A stretch of 64,000 bases of DNA from Anabaena sp. WA102 (lineage in GTDB: Bacteria > Cyanobacteriota > Cyanobacteriia > Cyanobacteriales > Nostocaceae), in contig NZ_CP011456.1 in the NCBI RefSeq assembly GCF_001277295.1, positions 5,212,001 to 5,276,000 on the forward strand, in the 5' to 3' direction. The position numbers and the translations under genes are program-made. Below are positions 18,016-25,759 of this stretch, in pieces (the first letter of the stretch is position 1; the number at the start of each line of letters is the position of its first letter). Below the pieces are notes generated by a model. The model saw only the letters and a list, made by a program, of their open reading frames with translations. It made no database searches and had not been told where the DNA came from.

Positions 18016-19102
18016 CCCAACCTTGCATTTCCACCAACTCCATACACAAATCATTAATTTGCTCCAAATCAGGACGATGTGGTAAACTAGATTGCTCATA
18101 AAAAGCATCCATTTGAGCAACCAAATCTTCCGCCATTTTCATCAACTCTTCATAACTATAATTACCCCGCAGAATAGCCTTTAAATCATCAATATCACCA
18201 GCTAAATTTCTATCTACAGTTACTTCTCCCCGCTGCAAAATTTCCAATCCACTGCGTAGTAATCTAATACAGTGCATTCCATGTTTTAAATCATAACCTG
18301 ATTTTTTTTCCATTTCGGCTCTTGCAGGGTTTCTATTTTCCTGCCAAGATATATAAGCCTTCCATTCTCGCAACGCAATTTGATAACTTTGACTTTTTTG
18401 TAAAAGGCGAATAAAATCCTTACGTCCATGAGTTAAATTTTGAGTATATGTTAAAGTTTCATCAGCTAAAGTGTATTGTTTTAAAACACCTTTAAAATCA
18501 ATATCCGCAGTCAGCAATTTATATAACTGTTCAGATTCTTCCAAAAATTCAATTTTCCCCCTAATTAAAAGATAAAGATACTCCAAAAAAGCATTTAACT
18601 CATCTTTGCTTAAAGGAACTTCATCCATAATATTAAAATCAGCAGGAATAGGTTTTTTCGTGGGTGGATTTAATAACCATTTACGATGAGTTTCCATCTT
18701 CTTGATTTGAGCAAAAGCATAACCAGAATAAGTGTGTTTTACCTTTTTACTCAAAAACAACCTGCGATGATTAATTAAATGTTGTCCAACATTTGTTAAA
18801 AAAGGATAATTCGTTAACCACAGCAATTCTAAAACATTGGGATTTGCACCAGCCAATAAATGTAGAACTTTCCTTAATTCATAAATAACTGTATCTTTAT
18901 TACCATCTATAAACGGGAATATCCCTGGTTCATCCCATCCTGAATCCTTTTGCTCAATACTATCAAAACCTAAATAATAGCGTTTAGGAGCAATAAATAC
19001 ACCACGATAATCATAATCTGATTCAGGACGATTTAAACCATAACCATGACTACCAGCTAAACCCACAAAAATAGTTCTTTGTTCAACTTCTATCCTTTTC
19101 AT
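18002..19102 (-). CDS. Pol-beta-type nucleotidyltransferase (PF10127-like)
   Basis: The 366-residue protein has the nucleotidyltransferase signature near the N-terminus, GLAGSHGYGLNRPESDYDYR, with the G-S motif and the two catalytic Asp of the DxD-like DYDYR. The rest is helical, as in the RlaP/YcgL-type family linked to RNA repair. Activity and substrate are unknown. A GGAGG ribosome site lies 8 bases before ATG 19102. The last residues GWDSQG and the stop are encoded by the palindromic element P2, so the native C-terminus has been replaced; the loss is probably small because the family core is complete. Confidence 0.85.
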   Translation of the reverse strand: MKRIEVEQRTIFVGLAGSHGYGLNRPESDYDYRGVFIAPKRYYLGFDSIEQKDSGWDEPGIFPFIDGNKDTVIYELRKVLHLLAGANPNVLELLWLTNYPFLTNVGQHLINHRRLFLSKKVKHTYSGYAFAQIKKMETHRKWLLNPPTKKPIPADFNIMDEVPLSKDELNAFLEYLYLLIRGKIEFLEESEQLYKLLTADIDFKGVLKQYTLADETLTYTQNLTHGRKDFIRLLQKSQSYQIALREWKAYISWQENRNPARAEMEKKSGYDLKHGMHCIRLLRSGLEILQRGEVTVDRNLAGDIDDLKAILRGNYSYEELMKMAEDLVAQMDAFYEQSSLPHRPDLEQINDLCMELVEMQGWDSQG

Positions 19103-19463
19103 CTAAACCTCCAGGAGACCCCCACCAAAACTGTACTCAGTTTTGTGATGGGAGGAATGGAGGGTTAACTGTGAAACGTCCCTTGAGTAATTTTGTGCGC
19201 CAGCACAAACAACGAAGGGGACAGTTGAGCAATTAACAAATCTTTGATTTTCCATATTCGTAACTGTCTTTGTGAATTGATTTACTGGATTAATTAGGTC
19301 TAGTACAAAACGGCGTAAATAAACCAACCATTCTAAATCCTCCAAAAGCCTATACTGTCTTCATTTTGACTTTTGACTTTTGACTTCCGCCTTGCGGTAC
19401 TAGTGGTCTTTTTTCAGTGTCTAAAACAAATACTTTGGACAGAATATTTTGCTCCGAAGAGCC
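19103..19463. other. Noncoding spacer with a hairpin upstream of the nucleotidyltransferase
   Basis: A stem CCCACCAAAACTG/CAGTTTTGTGATGGG lies at 19121-19152, next to the start of the minus-strand gene. An 80-codon minus-strand frame (19345-19103) is open but has no family features and abuts the gene start, so I do not call it. TTTTGACTT heptamer-like repeats occur near 19365-19385. Confidence 0.45.
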
Positions 19464-19697
19464 TCCCATTTCTGGGGTAATGTTAGCTTTGACAATGTTA
19501 GAGGTCGGTAACTATCTTAAAAGCACTGGTTTAACCCTTAAGCCTGTTTAACTTTGAAGTTCTAGAGCAGGGAACTAGCTACGCATCCCCTGGTAGGTCT
19601 TTAACTCTTACCTCTAACGTAGTTCAGTTAAGAACTGAGTCCAACTAGGCCTTTACAAGCCCTCACTTACCCGAAGGGAAGTGATGGGTGGTTGACC
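19464..19697 (+). ncRNA. HEARO-like (IscB omega RNA-like) structured RNA, no ORF, copy 2
   Basis: It shares the 5' block CCCATTTCTGGGGTAATG, a middle block with GAGCAGGGAACTAGCTACGC and a 3' terminal hairpin (CAAGCCCTCACTTACCCGAA closing on GGGAAGTGATGGG) with the copy at 4783-5023. Stem sequences differ between the two copies while pairing is kept. The bases 5' of 19464 would be the guide. No IscB-like ORF follows; a family A MITE begins 19 bases downstream. Confidence 0.5.
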
Positions 19698-19715
19698 TTT
19701 ATCTAATAAAAATTA

Positions 19716-19827
19716 GGCGTTGCTGATTTTAGGGATGAAAATAATTTTGCATAGGTTCAAGACTTTTGTAGAGACGTTCCATGGAACGTCTCTACCTCCA
19801 AAAATCATACGCCAATTCAGCAACGCC
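19716..19827. repeat. MITE-like repeat, family A copy 2
   Basis: The 112-bp element has ends GGCGTTGCTGA and TTCAGCAACGCC. The centre is a perfect 28-bp palindrome at 19768-19795 made of GTAGAGACGTTCC and its inverse around ATGG. Confidence 0.8.
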
Positions 19828-19928
19828 AAAAATACCGTTGTTTCTTATGAGCCGGGATTTCTCCGTACTAGGATGCTTCAACACATAAATGTTTTCTTGT
19901 TCTTACTCAGAATTTAATTGTAACATAC

Positions 19929-20006
19929 CACAGGGATTAAAATCCCTCGTGTCGCTTATATCTCAGGGAACCAAGCCGCTGAGTTTTACGCTTACCGCGA
20001 GGTCTT
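19929..20006 (+). repeat. IS200/605-type palindromic end, solo copy P3
   Basis: Contains the stem AGGGATTAAAATCCCT, then CGTGTCGCTTATATCTCAGG, the AAGCCGCTGAG half of the hairpin and TTTTACGCTTACCG. It closely matches the copy at 50105-50172 outside the variable first stem. Confidence 0.7.
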
Positions 20007-20090
20007 ATAAAATTATATTTTATAAAAGGTTGACTGATTAGCTATCAATCAGGTAATATATTAGATTGTCTGTCTAACTCCTGCTCGGAT

Positions 20091-20163
20091 CAGGTAGACA
20101 TACTTCAAAGGCTGGCAAAAGCTATAAATAGCGTCTCTACGGGAGATTATAGCCAGCTACCTG
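20091..20163 (+). promoter_or_regulatory. Structured 5' leader of rplU-rpmA, possible autoregulatory site
   Basis: A continuous 3' strand, TTATAGCCAGCTACCTG (20147-20163), can pair with three separate 5' blocks, CAGGTA (20091), GCTGG (20111) and CTATAA (20122), enclosing a TCTC-TACG-GGAGA hairpin. This bulged long hairpin ends 24 bases before the rplU ATG. Ribosomal-protein leaders commonly bind the encoded protein; that this one does is inference. Confidence 0.5.
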
Positions 20164-20187
20164 TACGGCAACCTCAAGGACAATTTA

Positions 20188-20595
20188 ATGACCTACGCGA
20201 TTATTGAAACTGGCGGTAAGCAAATGAAAGTAGAAGCAGGTCGCTTTTACGACATTGAATTACTAACCGCTGAACCAGATGAAAAAGTTACCATCAACGC
20301 AGTATTACTTGTACACCACGAAGGCGCAGTTTCCATTGGACAACCTTTAGTAGAAGGTGCGACAGTGGAAGGGACAATTATGCGACATTTCAGAGGTCGC
20401 AAAGTCCTGGTGTATAAGATGAAACCTAAAAAGAAAACCCGCAAAAAACGGGGACATCGCCAGGAAATTACCAGATTTTTGATTAATTCTATCAATCTTA
20501 ACGGTGAAGTTTTAGCTTACGAAGAAGCCCCAACGATGGCGGAAAGTCCCGTCATTAATGCTGATTTCGTGGAAGAAACCGCAGAAGAATCATAA
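20188..20595 (+). CDS. rplU: 50S ribosomal protein L21
   Basis: L21 binds 23S rRNA. The 135-residue protein begins MTYAIIETGGKQMKVEAGRF, the L21 signature, and contains VLVYKMKPKKKTRKKRGHRQ, the basic rRNA-binding segment. The C-terminus is about 30 residues longer than in E. coli, as usual in cyanobacteria, and acidic. An AAGGA ribosome site precedes ATG. rpmA follows by 137 bases, the conserved L21-L27 pair. Confidence 0.96.
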   Translation: MTYAIIETGGKQMKVEAGRFYDIELLTAEPDEKVTINAVLLVHHEGAVSIGQPLVEGATVEGTIMRHFRGRKVLVYKMKPKKKTRKKRGHRQEITRFLINSINLNGEVLAYEEAPTMAESPVINADFVEETAEES

Positions 20596-20732
20596 ATAAG
20601 GTTAAGTTGCTAGTTAAGGAATAGGCAAGAGGTGAGCAAGAGTAATTTAATTGCCAATCATTAATCATCTTTTTCCTAGCCTAAACTAGATAACTAGCTG
20701 GGATAAATAAAGTAAATAGAAAAGAGGAAATC

Positions 20733-21017
20733 ATGGCTCATAAGAAGGGAACGGGTAGTACGCGAAACGGTCGTGACTCTAATGCTCAACGACTAGGTGT
20801 AAAGCGTTACGGTGGACAAACTGTACGCGCAGGTAATATTCTCGTCCGTCAACGTGGTACTAAGGTTCACCCTGGTAATAATGTTGGTATCGGTAGTGAT
20901 GATACTTTGTTCGCTTTAGTTGATGGTGTAGTTACCTTTGAAAGAAGAGGTAAAAGCCAGAAGAAAGTCAGCGTTTATCCAGTAGCGGTAGAACTTGTAG
21001 AAGCTGTAGCCAGCTAG
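20733..21017 (+). CDS. rpmA: 50S ribosomal protein L27
   Basis: L27 reaches the peptidyl-transferase centre. The 94-residue protein begins MAHKKGTGSTRNGRDSNAQR, a canonical L27 N-terminus, with conserved GGQTVRAGNILVRQRGTKVH. There is no cleavable leader of the Firmicutes type. It is preceded by GAGGA at a good distance and follows rplU on the same strand. A degenerate tail (VELVEAVAS) ends the protein. Confidence 0.97.
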   Translation: MAHKKGTGSTRNGRDSNAQRLGVKRYGGQTVRAGNILVRQRGTKVHPGNNVGIGSDDTLFALVDGVVTFERRGKSQKKVSVYPVAVELVEAVAS

Positions 21018-21147
21018 TTATTTATTAGTTATTGGCCATTAGTTATATCCAAAACGGCTTAATTATTTGATTCTCCGGGTAGGGGTAAAGCAAAAGCTGA
21101 TATGTGTCAACTTAACGTAAAACCTCTATCCCGCAAAGAACTCAAGT

Positions 21148-21290
21148 CATCTCATTCCCAGTCAGAGACTGGGAATGAATTCTAGAAGGCTCTGCCTTCA
21201 ATAATATTAGAGGCAGAGCCTCATCAACTGCATTCCTAGTCAGAGACTAGGAACGAGATGTGGTAGGGATTTGATCTTAAGTTGACACCC
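21148..21290 (-). repeat. Long-hairpin MITE, family B copy 3
   Basis: Inverse copy of 14274-14415 with only a few mismatches, including about 28 bases of shared flank (TGGTAGGGATTTGATCTTAA then GTTGACACC). Core 21148-21260 has terminal and inner inverted repeats. Confidence 0.85.
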
Positions 21291-21394
21291 ATGAAGCTCT
21301 TGCTTTACCCCTACAAATCTAGGGTTTTCGTGATTTCGCAAAAGTCCATGTCCCAACCGTTTTGAGTATATTAATTAGTGACTAATGACTAATT

Positions 21395-21820
21395 CTAAAT
21401 GTAGTAATTGATAAGTGCGCCCAATCCTAAACCCAGCAGTGAGCAAAAAGATATATAGCCAAAAGCTAGTGCTGGTTTTAAACCAACTGATTGAAAGTCT
21501 ATTTTAGCTAAAATAGTGGCGCAGATAATAAGTAAAGTATCAAGAAATACCCGAAACCAGGCAATCATTAGAAAAAATAGGAAAGCTGCTAAGATAGCCA
21601 CCAAAAAAGTCCTAGCGTTTGACTTGAAGAAAATATGAGAATAATCATCGAGTTTTAACCAAGGGTTGGTGACAGAAATTAGTGACAGCAGGATGGTTAG
21701 CACAGTTATCAGCCGTACATACCAAGGGGCTTTTTCTTCAAATATCACCCAGCCTAATGTACTGTAACTCAGCAATACAAGTGTTAGAGAAAACCAAGGA
21801 ATCTTTTTCAACATTGACAT
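21395..21820 (-). CDS. Four-helix membrane protein of unknown function
   Basis: The 141-residue protein has hydrophobic segments at about residues 7-27 (WFSLTLVLLSYSTLGWVIF), 33-50, 66-90 (TFLVAILAAFLFFLMIAWF) and 115-138. Short tetra-spanning proteins of this type occur widely in cyanobacteria; I cannot assign a family. It is convergent with nothing and stands alone; the ATG lies in CAACATTGACAT, with two possible starts (MSMLKK or MLKK). A palindromic CGCAGGTCCTGCG repeat lies upstream at 21842-21860. Confidence 0.65.
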   Translation of the reverse strand: MSMLKKIPWFSLTLVLLSYSTLGWVIFEEKAPWYVRLITVLTILLSLISVTNPWLKLDDYSHIFFKSNARTFLVAILAAFLFFLMIAWFRVFLDTLLIICATILAKIDFQSVGLKPALAFGYISFCSLLGLGLGALINYYI

Positions 21821-22164
21821 ATAGCAAAAGTCAGGAGGTAGGGGCGCAGGTCCTGCGCCCAGTTAGAAGTCAGGAGGACGGAAAAAGGAAATTTCTCCCC
21901 TAGTTCGTATAAACTTGGCGGTTGCTATGACTTTAAAAGTTCTGTACCCCACTCAGTTACAAATCGTTATATACTGGTATTTTCAATATCAGTTGCATTC
22001 ATTATTTCACAGATTTACTGAACCTATAAGGTTTCTAAAAGTTGAACTTCACTCCTGATTCCCATGTCGAGAGAATAAATATCAACATTTAGTTAAATCG
22101 TTCATAAATATTTGTAAACTGTTAACAGTTGAGTAGCCATCTGGCACATCATTAAGGATTGATC

Positions 22165-23073
22165 ATGAGACAACTTGTTATCGTCGAGCGCGTATGCCTA
22201 ATTGGTCATATCGTTTCTATGGTATTTGGACTGGTGGGAATACTGATTGTTATTCCCAATGCTGAACAAATTATCAGCTTATCAGAGTTTGGACAAAGCG
22301 TCATGCAGTGGAGCATGGCGGGCGGCGGTGTGGTATATATGATTTTGGGGGCGGTGGGAGTGTTCCTCTATGCTTACCGGACTTTAGGTTTGGGACGCGT
22401 TTTAGGATTTTTAATCCCATCTGTATTAATTTCTTTGGCTAGTGAATTATTAGGAACTAGCACTGGCTTTCCTTTTGGTCACTACAGCTATCTGAGTGGT
22501 TTGGGGTATAAAATTTCTGGTTTGGTACCTTTCACAATTCCCCTTTCATGGTTTTATGTGGGATGTGTTTCTTATGTGTTGGCGCGGGCGGGTTTAGACG
22601 TAGATAAAAAACCCACTTTGTTCCGTCACGTTGGAGCAATTGTTTTGGGGGCTTTACTGCTCACTTCTTGGGATTTTGTGCTTGACCCAGCTATGAGTCA
22701 AACTTCTCTTCCCTTCTGGTATTGGCAACAACCTGGGGCTTTCTTTGGAATGCCTTACCAGAACTTTGCAGGTTGGATGGGTACTGGGTCGTTATTTATG
22801 ACTGTAGCGGCTTTGTTATGGAGCAAAAACCCGATTAAATTGGACAATTACCAATTGAATGTCCCTTTATTAGTTTATTTGGGTAATTTTGGTTTTGCGA
22901 CAGTGATGAGTTTGGCGGCTGGGTTTTCTATCCCGGTATTGCTAGGTGTGGCGCTAGGTGTAGCTCCTGCTGTACTACTGTGGTTTAAGGGTTCTAATGC
23001 ACCTGCAACGGTGAATATTGAAGCATCTGCTAAGGAAGTTGCTGTTGCTAATGTGAAAGTTGCTTTCAAATAA
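22165..23073 (+). CDS. cruF: Gamma-carotene 1',2'-hydratase-like carotenoid biosynthesis protein CruF
   Basis: CruF hydrates the psi end of gamma-carotene in myxoxanthophyll synthesis. The 302-residue integral membrane protein has about eight hydrophobic helices and the family's conserved segments: EVLGTSTGFPFGHYSY-like (here SELLGTSTGFPFGHYSYLS), LSWFYVGCVSY, and SWDFVLDPAMS with the conserved Asp residues, then QNFAGWMGTG. I placed the start at ATG 22165, which has AAGGA 7 bases upstream; a TTG two codons earlier is in frame but weaker. The C-terminal 25 residues are variable. Confidence 0.9.
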   Translation: MRQLVIVERVCLIGHIVSMVFGLVGILIVIPNAEQIISLSEFGQSVMQWSMAGGGVVYMILGAVGVFLYAYRTLGLGRVLGFLIPSVLISLASELLGTSTGFPFGHYSYLSGLGYKISGLVPFTIPLSWFYVGCVSYVLARAGLDVDKKPTLFRHVGAIVLGALLLTSWDFVLDPAMSQTSLPFWYWQQPGAFFGMPYQNFAGWMGTGSLFMTVAALLWSKNPIKLDNYQLNVPLLVYLGNFGFATVMSLAAGFSIPVLLGVALGVAPAVLLWFKGSNAPATVNIEASAKEVAVANVKVAFK

Positions 23074-23448
23074 GAATAGGGAAGAGGGAATAAGAAAAGC
23101 AATTTTTGTAATTTCCTCTTCCCCAATTGCGTCAGGAGTCAGGAGTTAGAAGGAAGAAGAAAGAATTATCTAAAGTGCCTGATTTTTTATTGTTTATTTT
23201 TGCCGATTATTAATTTTGAACTTCTCTGAAAATATTTATTTGTCAAGGGTTCTTTTTAGGAACTACGGTCAGAAACGGTAAGTTCTACCGAGATTGTCTG
23301 TGGAGCGGGCAAACAAGATTGGAAGTCATTCTAAGACCGCGATGAAGCAGGAAATAAACACTAAGATTATCGCTGTCCAGATGTGTCTAGACTTTGGTAA
23401 TTTTGGGTAAGTTTTATAGAACGGTTTAGATTTATTAATCAAGTGCTA
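23074..23448. other. Intergenic region after cruF
   Basis: No gene or defined terminator. AAGAAAGAATT-rich stretches and TCAGGAGTCAGGAGTTAGAAG-like short repeats are present, as elsewhere in this window. Confidence 0.4.
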
Positions 23449-23596
23449 AGTAGTGAGACAGAATTAATTACACAATGTCATTGCGTTAGCGCAGCGTGGC
23501 GTTAGCCATATGGAACGAAGTGAAATGAAGCAATTCCAAGAGTTGTGATTGCTTCCCTTCGCTCGCAATGACTGTAAATATTTTTGTCCAATTACT
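23449..23596. repeat. MITE-like element, family E copy 1 (TA target)
   Basis: The 148-bp element starts AGTAGTGAGACAGAATTAAT and ends with TTTTTGTCCAATTACT, which is its imperfect inverse, and is bracketed by TA on both sides (23447-48, 23597-98), as expected for IS630/Tc1-type transposition. Its interior has TGCGTTAGCGCAGCGTGGCG. Confidence 0.75.
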
Positions 23597-23701
23597 TATA
23601 TAGGGTTTGCTGAAAAAGTTGTCTGTGAGGGCGGGGAAACCCCGCCCCTACTTTACGATTTGCTGACTGGATTTCACAAAGAGTGCGTACCCCTCCCTAT
23701 A

Positions 23702-24082
23702 TTAATTTTGATCACGAGGGGCATTGAAAGCTTCCCAAGCTGCTTTAGCAGCATTTTGGAATCTCTCACCTAAATCTGTGATATCTTTATGCAGTAAGTT
23801 CCAATTATGGTCTAATTCTTCTTGAATTCTTGCCCAAGAATATTCTAAGCGATCGCGTTCAATGAGTTTATCTCTTTCAATAGCTTCCCGCACCTGACGC
23901 ACAGCATTCAAATAGGTTTCACGGGTAATAGTACCGGCAGATTCAGCTTCAGCTTGGGCGCGTTTTTTAATTGCTTCCAATAGTGCTGTAGTTTCCTGCT
24001 TAACTTCGTCTGTTTCACCATTTTGGCTAGTTTGCAGGGTAATTTCGACGATTTCTATAGATTCAATATTGTTAGTAGTCAT
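23702..24082 (-). CDS. Hypothetical small helical protein
   Basis: The 126-residue protein (from MTTNNIESIEIVEIT) is acidic and mostly helical: EVKQETTALLEAIKKRAQAE, then ERDKLIERDRLEYSWARIQE, with no membrane segment or known motif. I chose ATG 24082; an earlier in-frame ATG at 24130 would add 16 low-quality residues. It lies downstream of htpX on the same strand with a gap of about 120 bases, which may or may not be an operon. Similar short proteins are common in cyanobacteria but have no function I know. Confidence 0.6.
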   Translation of the reverse strand: MTTNNIESIEIVEITLQTSQNGETDEVKQETTALLEAIKKRAQAEAESAGTITRETYLNAVRQVREAIERDKLIERDRLEYSWARIQEELDHNWNLLHKDITDLGERFQNAAKAAWEAFNAPRDQN

Positions 24083-24201
24083 GGTTGCCACATCCTGTTG
24101 GTAAAGTTTACTTGTGGATGAAAATTGCACCTGTAATCATCATAATTTGGTCATCAGTTAATTGGGGATTTATCAATATACTTATGACCAAAGATAGATT
24201 A

Positions 24202-25065
24202 TTAACGACTAATAAGTTGCCGTTCTAATTGTAGTAAAGCTTCTACTCTTGCTTCAGTTGCTGGGTGACTAGAGAAAAGATTTCCCAAAAACTGACCGGA
24301 AATGGGATGAATAATTAATAATGGTTCAAAGGCTGGGTTAGCATTCAAAGGCATTTGTCTAGCTGTGGATTCTAACCGTTGTAACGCTCTAGCTAATGCG
24401 CGAGGATTACCTGTTAATTTTGCTGCTCCAGCATCAGCCGAAAATTCTCTTGTGCGGGAAATTGCCAACTGAATCACAGTAGCAGCAATGGGCGCAAATA
24501 TGACTGTAGCTAATACACCTAAAGGATTGCCACCTCTTTCATTATCCCGTGAACCGCCACCAAACCACATACTATAACTGAGCATCTGCGCCAGGAAAGA
24601 AATAGCACCGGCGACAGTGGCGGCGATCGCTTGAGTTAAGGTATCACGATTAATAATATGGGTAAGTTCGTGGGCAATTACGCCTTCTAATTCATCCTGT
24701 GGGAGGATGTCTAAAATCCCGGCGGTGACGGCCACAGCCGCGTGTTCAGGATCTCGTCCTGTCGCAAAAGCATTGGCAGTGGGACTAGGAACAATGTACA
24801 CTCCCGGCATGGGAATATTGGCACGGGTAGATAATTTTTGGACGATACGATACAGTGCTGGTGCTTCTGCTGCGGTGACAGGTTGGGCGTTATATACTGC
24901 TAAAGCAATCTTATCTGATTGATACCAAGAGAAGAGGTTAGTCGCTGCTGCTAACCCAACTCCGATGACTAAGCCCCCCGTACCACCAATTACCCAGTAA
25001 CTAATTGCTATTAATAAGCCACTTAGGGTAGCTAGTAAAATAGCAGTTTTCAGTTGATTTCCCAT
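24202..25065 (-). CDS. htpX: M48 family membrane zinc metalloprotease HtpX
   Basis: HtpX degrades misfolded membrane proteins. The 287-residue protein has two N-terminal membrane helices (TAILLATLSGLLIAISYWVI and GGLVIGVGLAAATNLFSW), the zinc motif HELTH (VIAHELTHIINRDT, about residues 128-141), two further helices (AATVAGAISFLAQML and LGVLATVIFAPIAATVIQLA) and the third ligand Glu in SRTREFSADAGAAKL. All catalytic residues are present. It is divergent from the crcB gene. Confidence 0.95.
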   Translation of the reverse strand: MGNQLKTAILLATLSGLLIAISYWVIGGTGGLVIGVGLAAATNLFSWYQSDKIALAVYNAQPVTAAEAPALYRIVQKLSTRANIPMPGVYIVPSPTANAFATGRDPEHAAVAVTAGILDILPQDELEGVIAHELTHIINRDTLTQAIAATVAGAISFLAQMLSYSMWFGGGSRDNERGGNPLGVLATVIFAPIAATVIQLAISRTREFSADAGAAKLTGNPRALARALQRLESTARQMPLNANPAFEPLLIIHPISGQFLGNLFSSHPATEARVEALLQLERQLISR

Positions 25066-25232
25066 CTTGATAACTCTCCTACTTATGCTGTATTAATTTT
25101 TGTAACTTTATCTGGACAACAGCATCTTTTTACCCACCCCTTGATTGTATCGAGTTCAAATTTGGGGTACAGTGATGAAAACCTCTCACTAGAGTACGGT
25201 TTTCCGTTTGAGGTTAATTGAATAAAAGATTA

Positions 25233-25326
25233 AGTAATGGGACAGAATTAATTACACAACTGATTTTTCTGTTCCCTGTTCCCTGTTCCCTCTCTCAACG
25301 AGTGAATTTAATTTTGTCCGACTACT
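25233..25326. repeat. MITE-like element, family E copy 3 immediately upstream of crcB
   Basis: This 94-bp element starts AGTAATGGGACAGAATTAAT, ends TTTTGTCCGACTACT and is flanked by TA (25231-32 and 25327-28). The interior is CTGTTCC heptamers. It ends 5 bases before the crcB ATG at 25332. Confidence 0.75.
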
Positions 25327-25331
25327 TAATA

Positions 25332-25730
25332 ATGTTACAACAGGCAGAAATTCGTGTTCCCATTGCTATTAGTTTAGGGGCAATAGCTGGGGCTTTAAGT
25401 CGCTATTATTTAACTTTGTGGTTTACGAACCGCTTTGGTTTCAGTTTTCCCTATGGAACTTTTTTTATTAATATTAGCGGTTGTTTAGTAATGGGGTTTT
25501 TCGCAACTTTAGCTATGGAAAAAACAGCGCTGATTTCCCCAGAAATTAAGTTAATTGTCGCTACAGGATTTTTAGGTGCATATACTACTTTTTCTACTTT
25601 TGGTTTAGATACAGTTGGCTTGTTACAACGTGGTAATTGGTTAGCCGCTGCTGGTTATTTTTCAGGTAGTACAATCTTGGGAATTATCAGTGTGCAATTA
25701 GGGATGGTTCTTGCTAGAATGTTCAATTAA
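25332..25730 (+). CDS. crcB: CrcB/Fluc fluoride ion channel
   Basis: Fluc proteins are dimeric fluoride channels that protect against fluoride. The 132-residue protein has four membrane helices and the conserved GALSRYYL, the pore segment TFFINISGCLVMGFF with the Asn, and TGFLGAYTTFSTFGLD with the key Phe and Thr residues. I used ATG 25332, since the upstream in-frame ATG at 25218 would translate the MITE. No fluoride riboswitch is visible upstream, where the MITE now occupies the leader. crcB lies 29 bases before the Rieske gene. Confidence 0.93.
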   Translation: MLQQAEIRVPIAISLGAIAGALSRYYLTLWFTNRFGFSFPYGTFFINISGCLVMGFFATLAMEKTALISPEIKLIVATGFLGAYTTFSTFGLDTVGLLQRGNWLAAAGYFSGSTILGIISVQLGMVLARMFN

Positions 25731-25759
25731 AAGTTATTGAAAATTAATCAATACAGAAA

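Noticed and set aside
19103..19345. 80-codon ORF upstream of the nucleotidyltransferase
   Set aside because: No family features, overlaps a hairpin and heptamer-like repeats, and the frame looks fortuitous.
25100..25331. Fluoride riboswitch upstream of crcB
   Set aside because: The segment is occupied by a TA-flanked MITE and CTGTTCC heptamers, and no crcB-motif core could be found.
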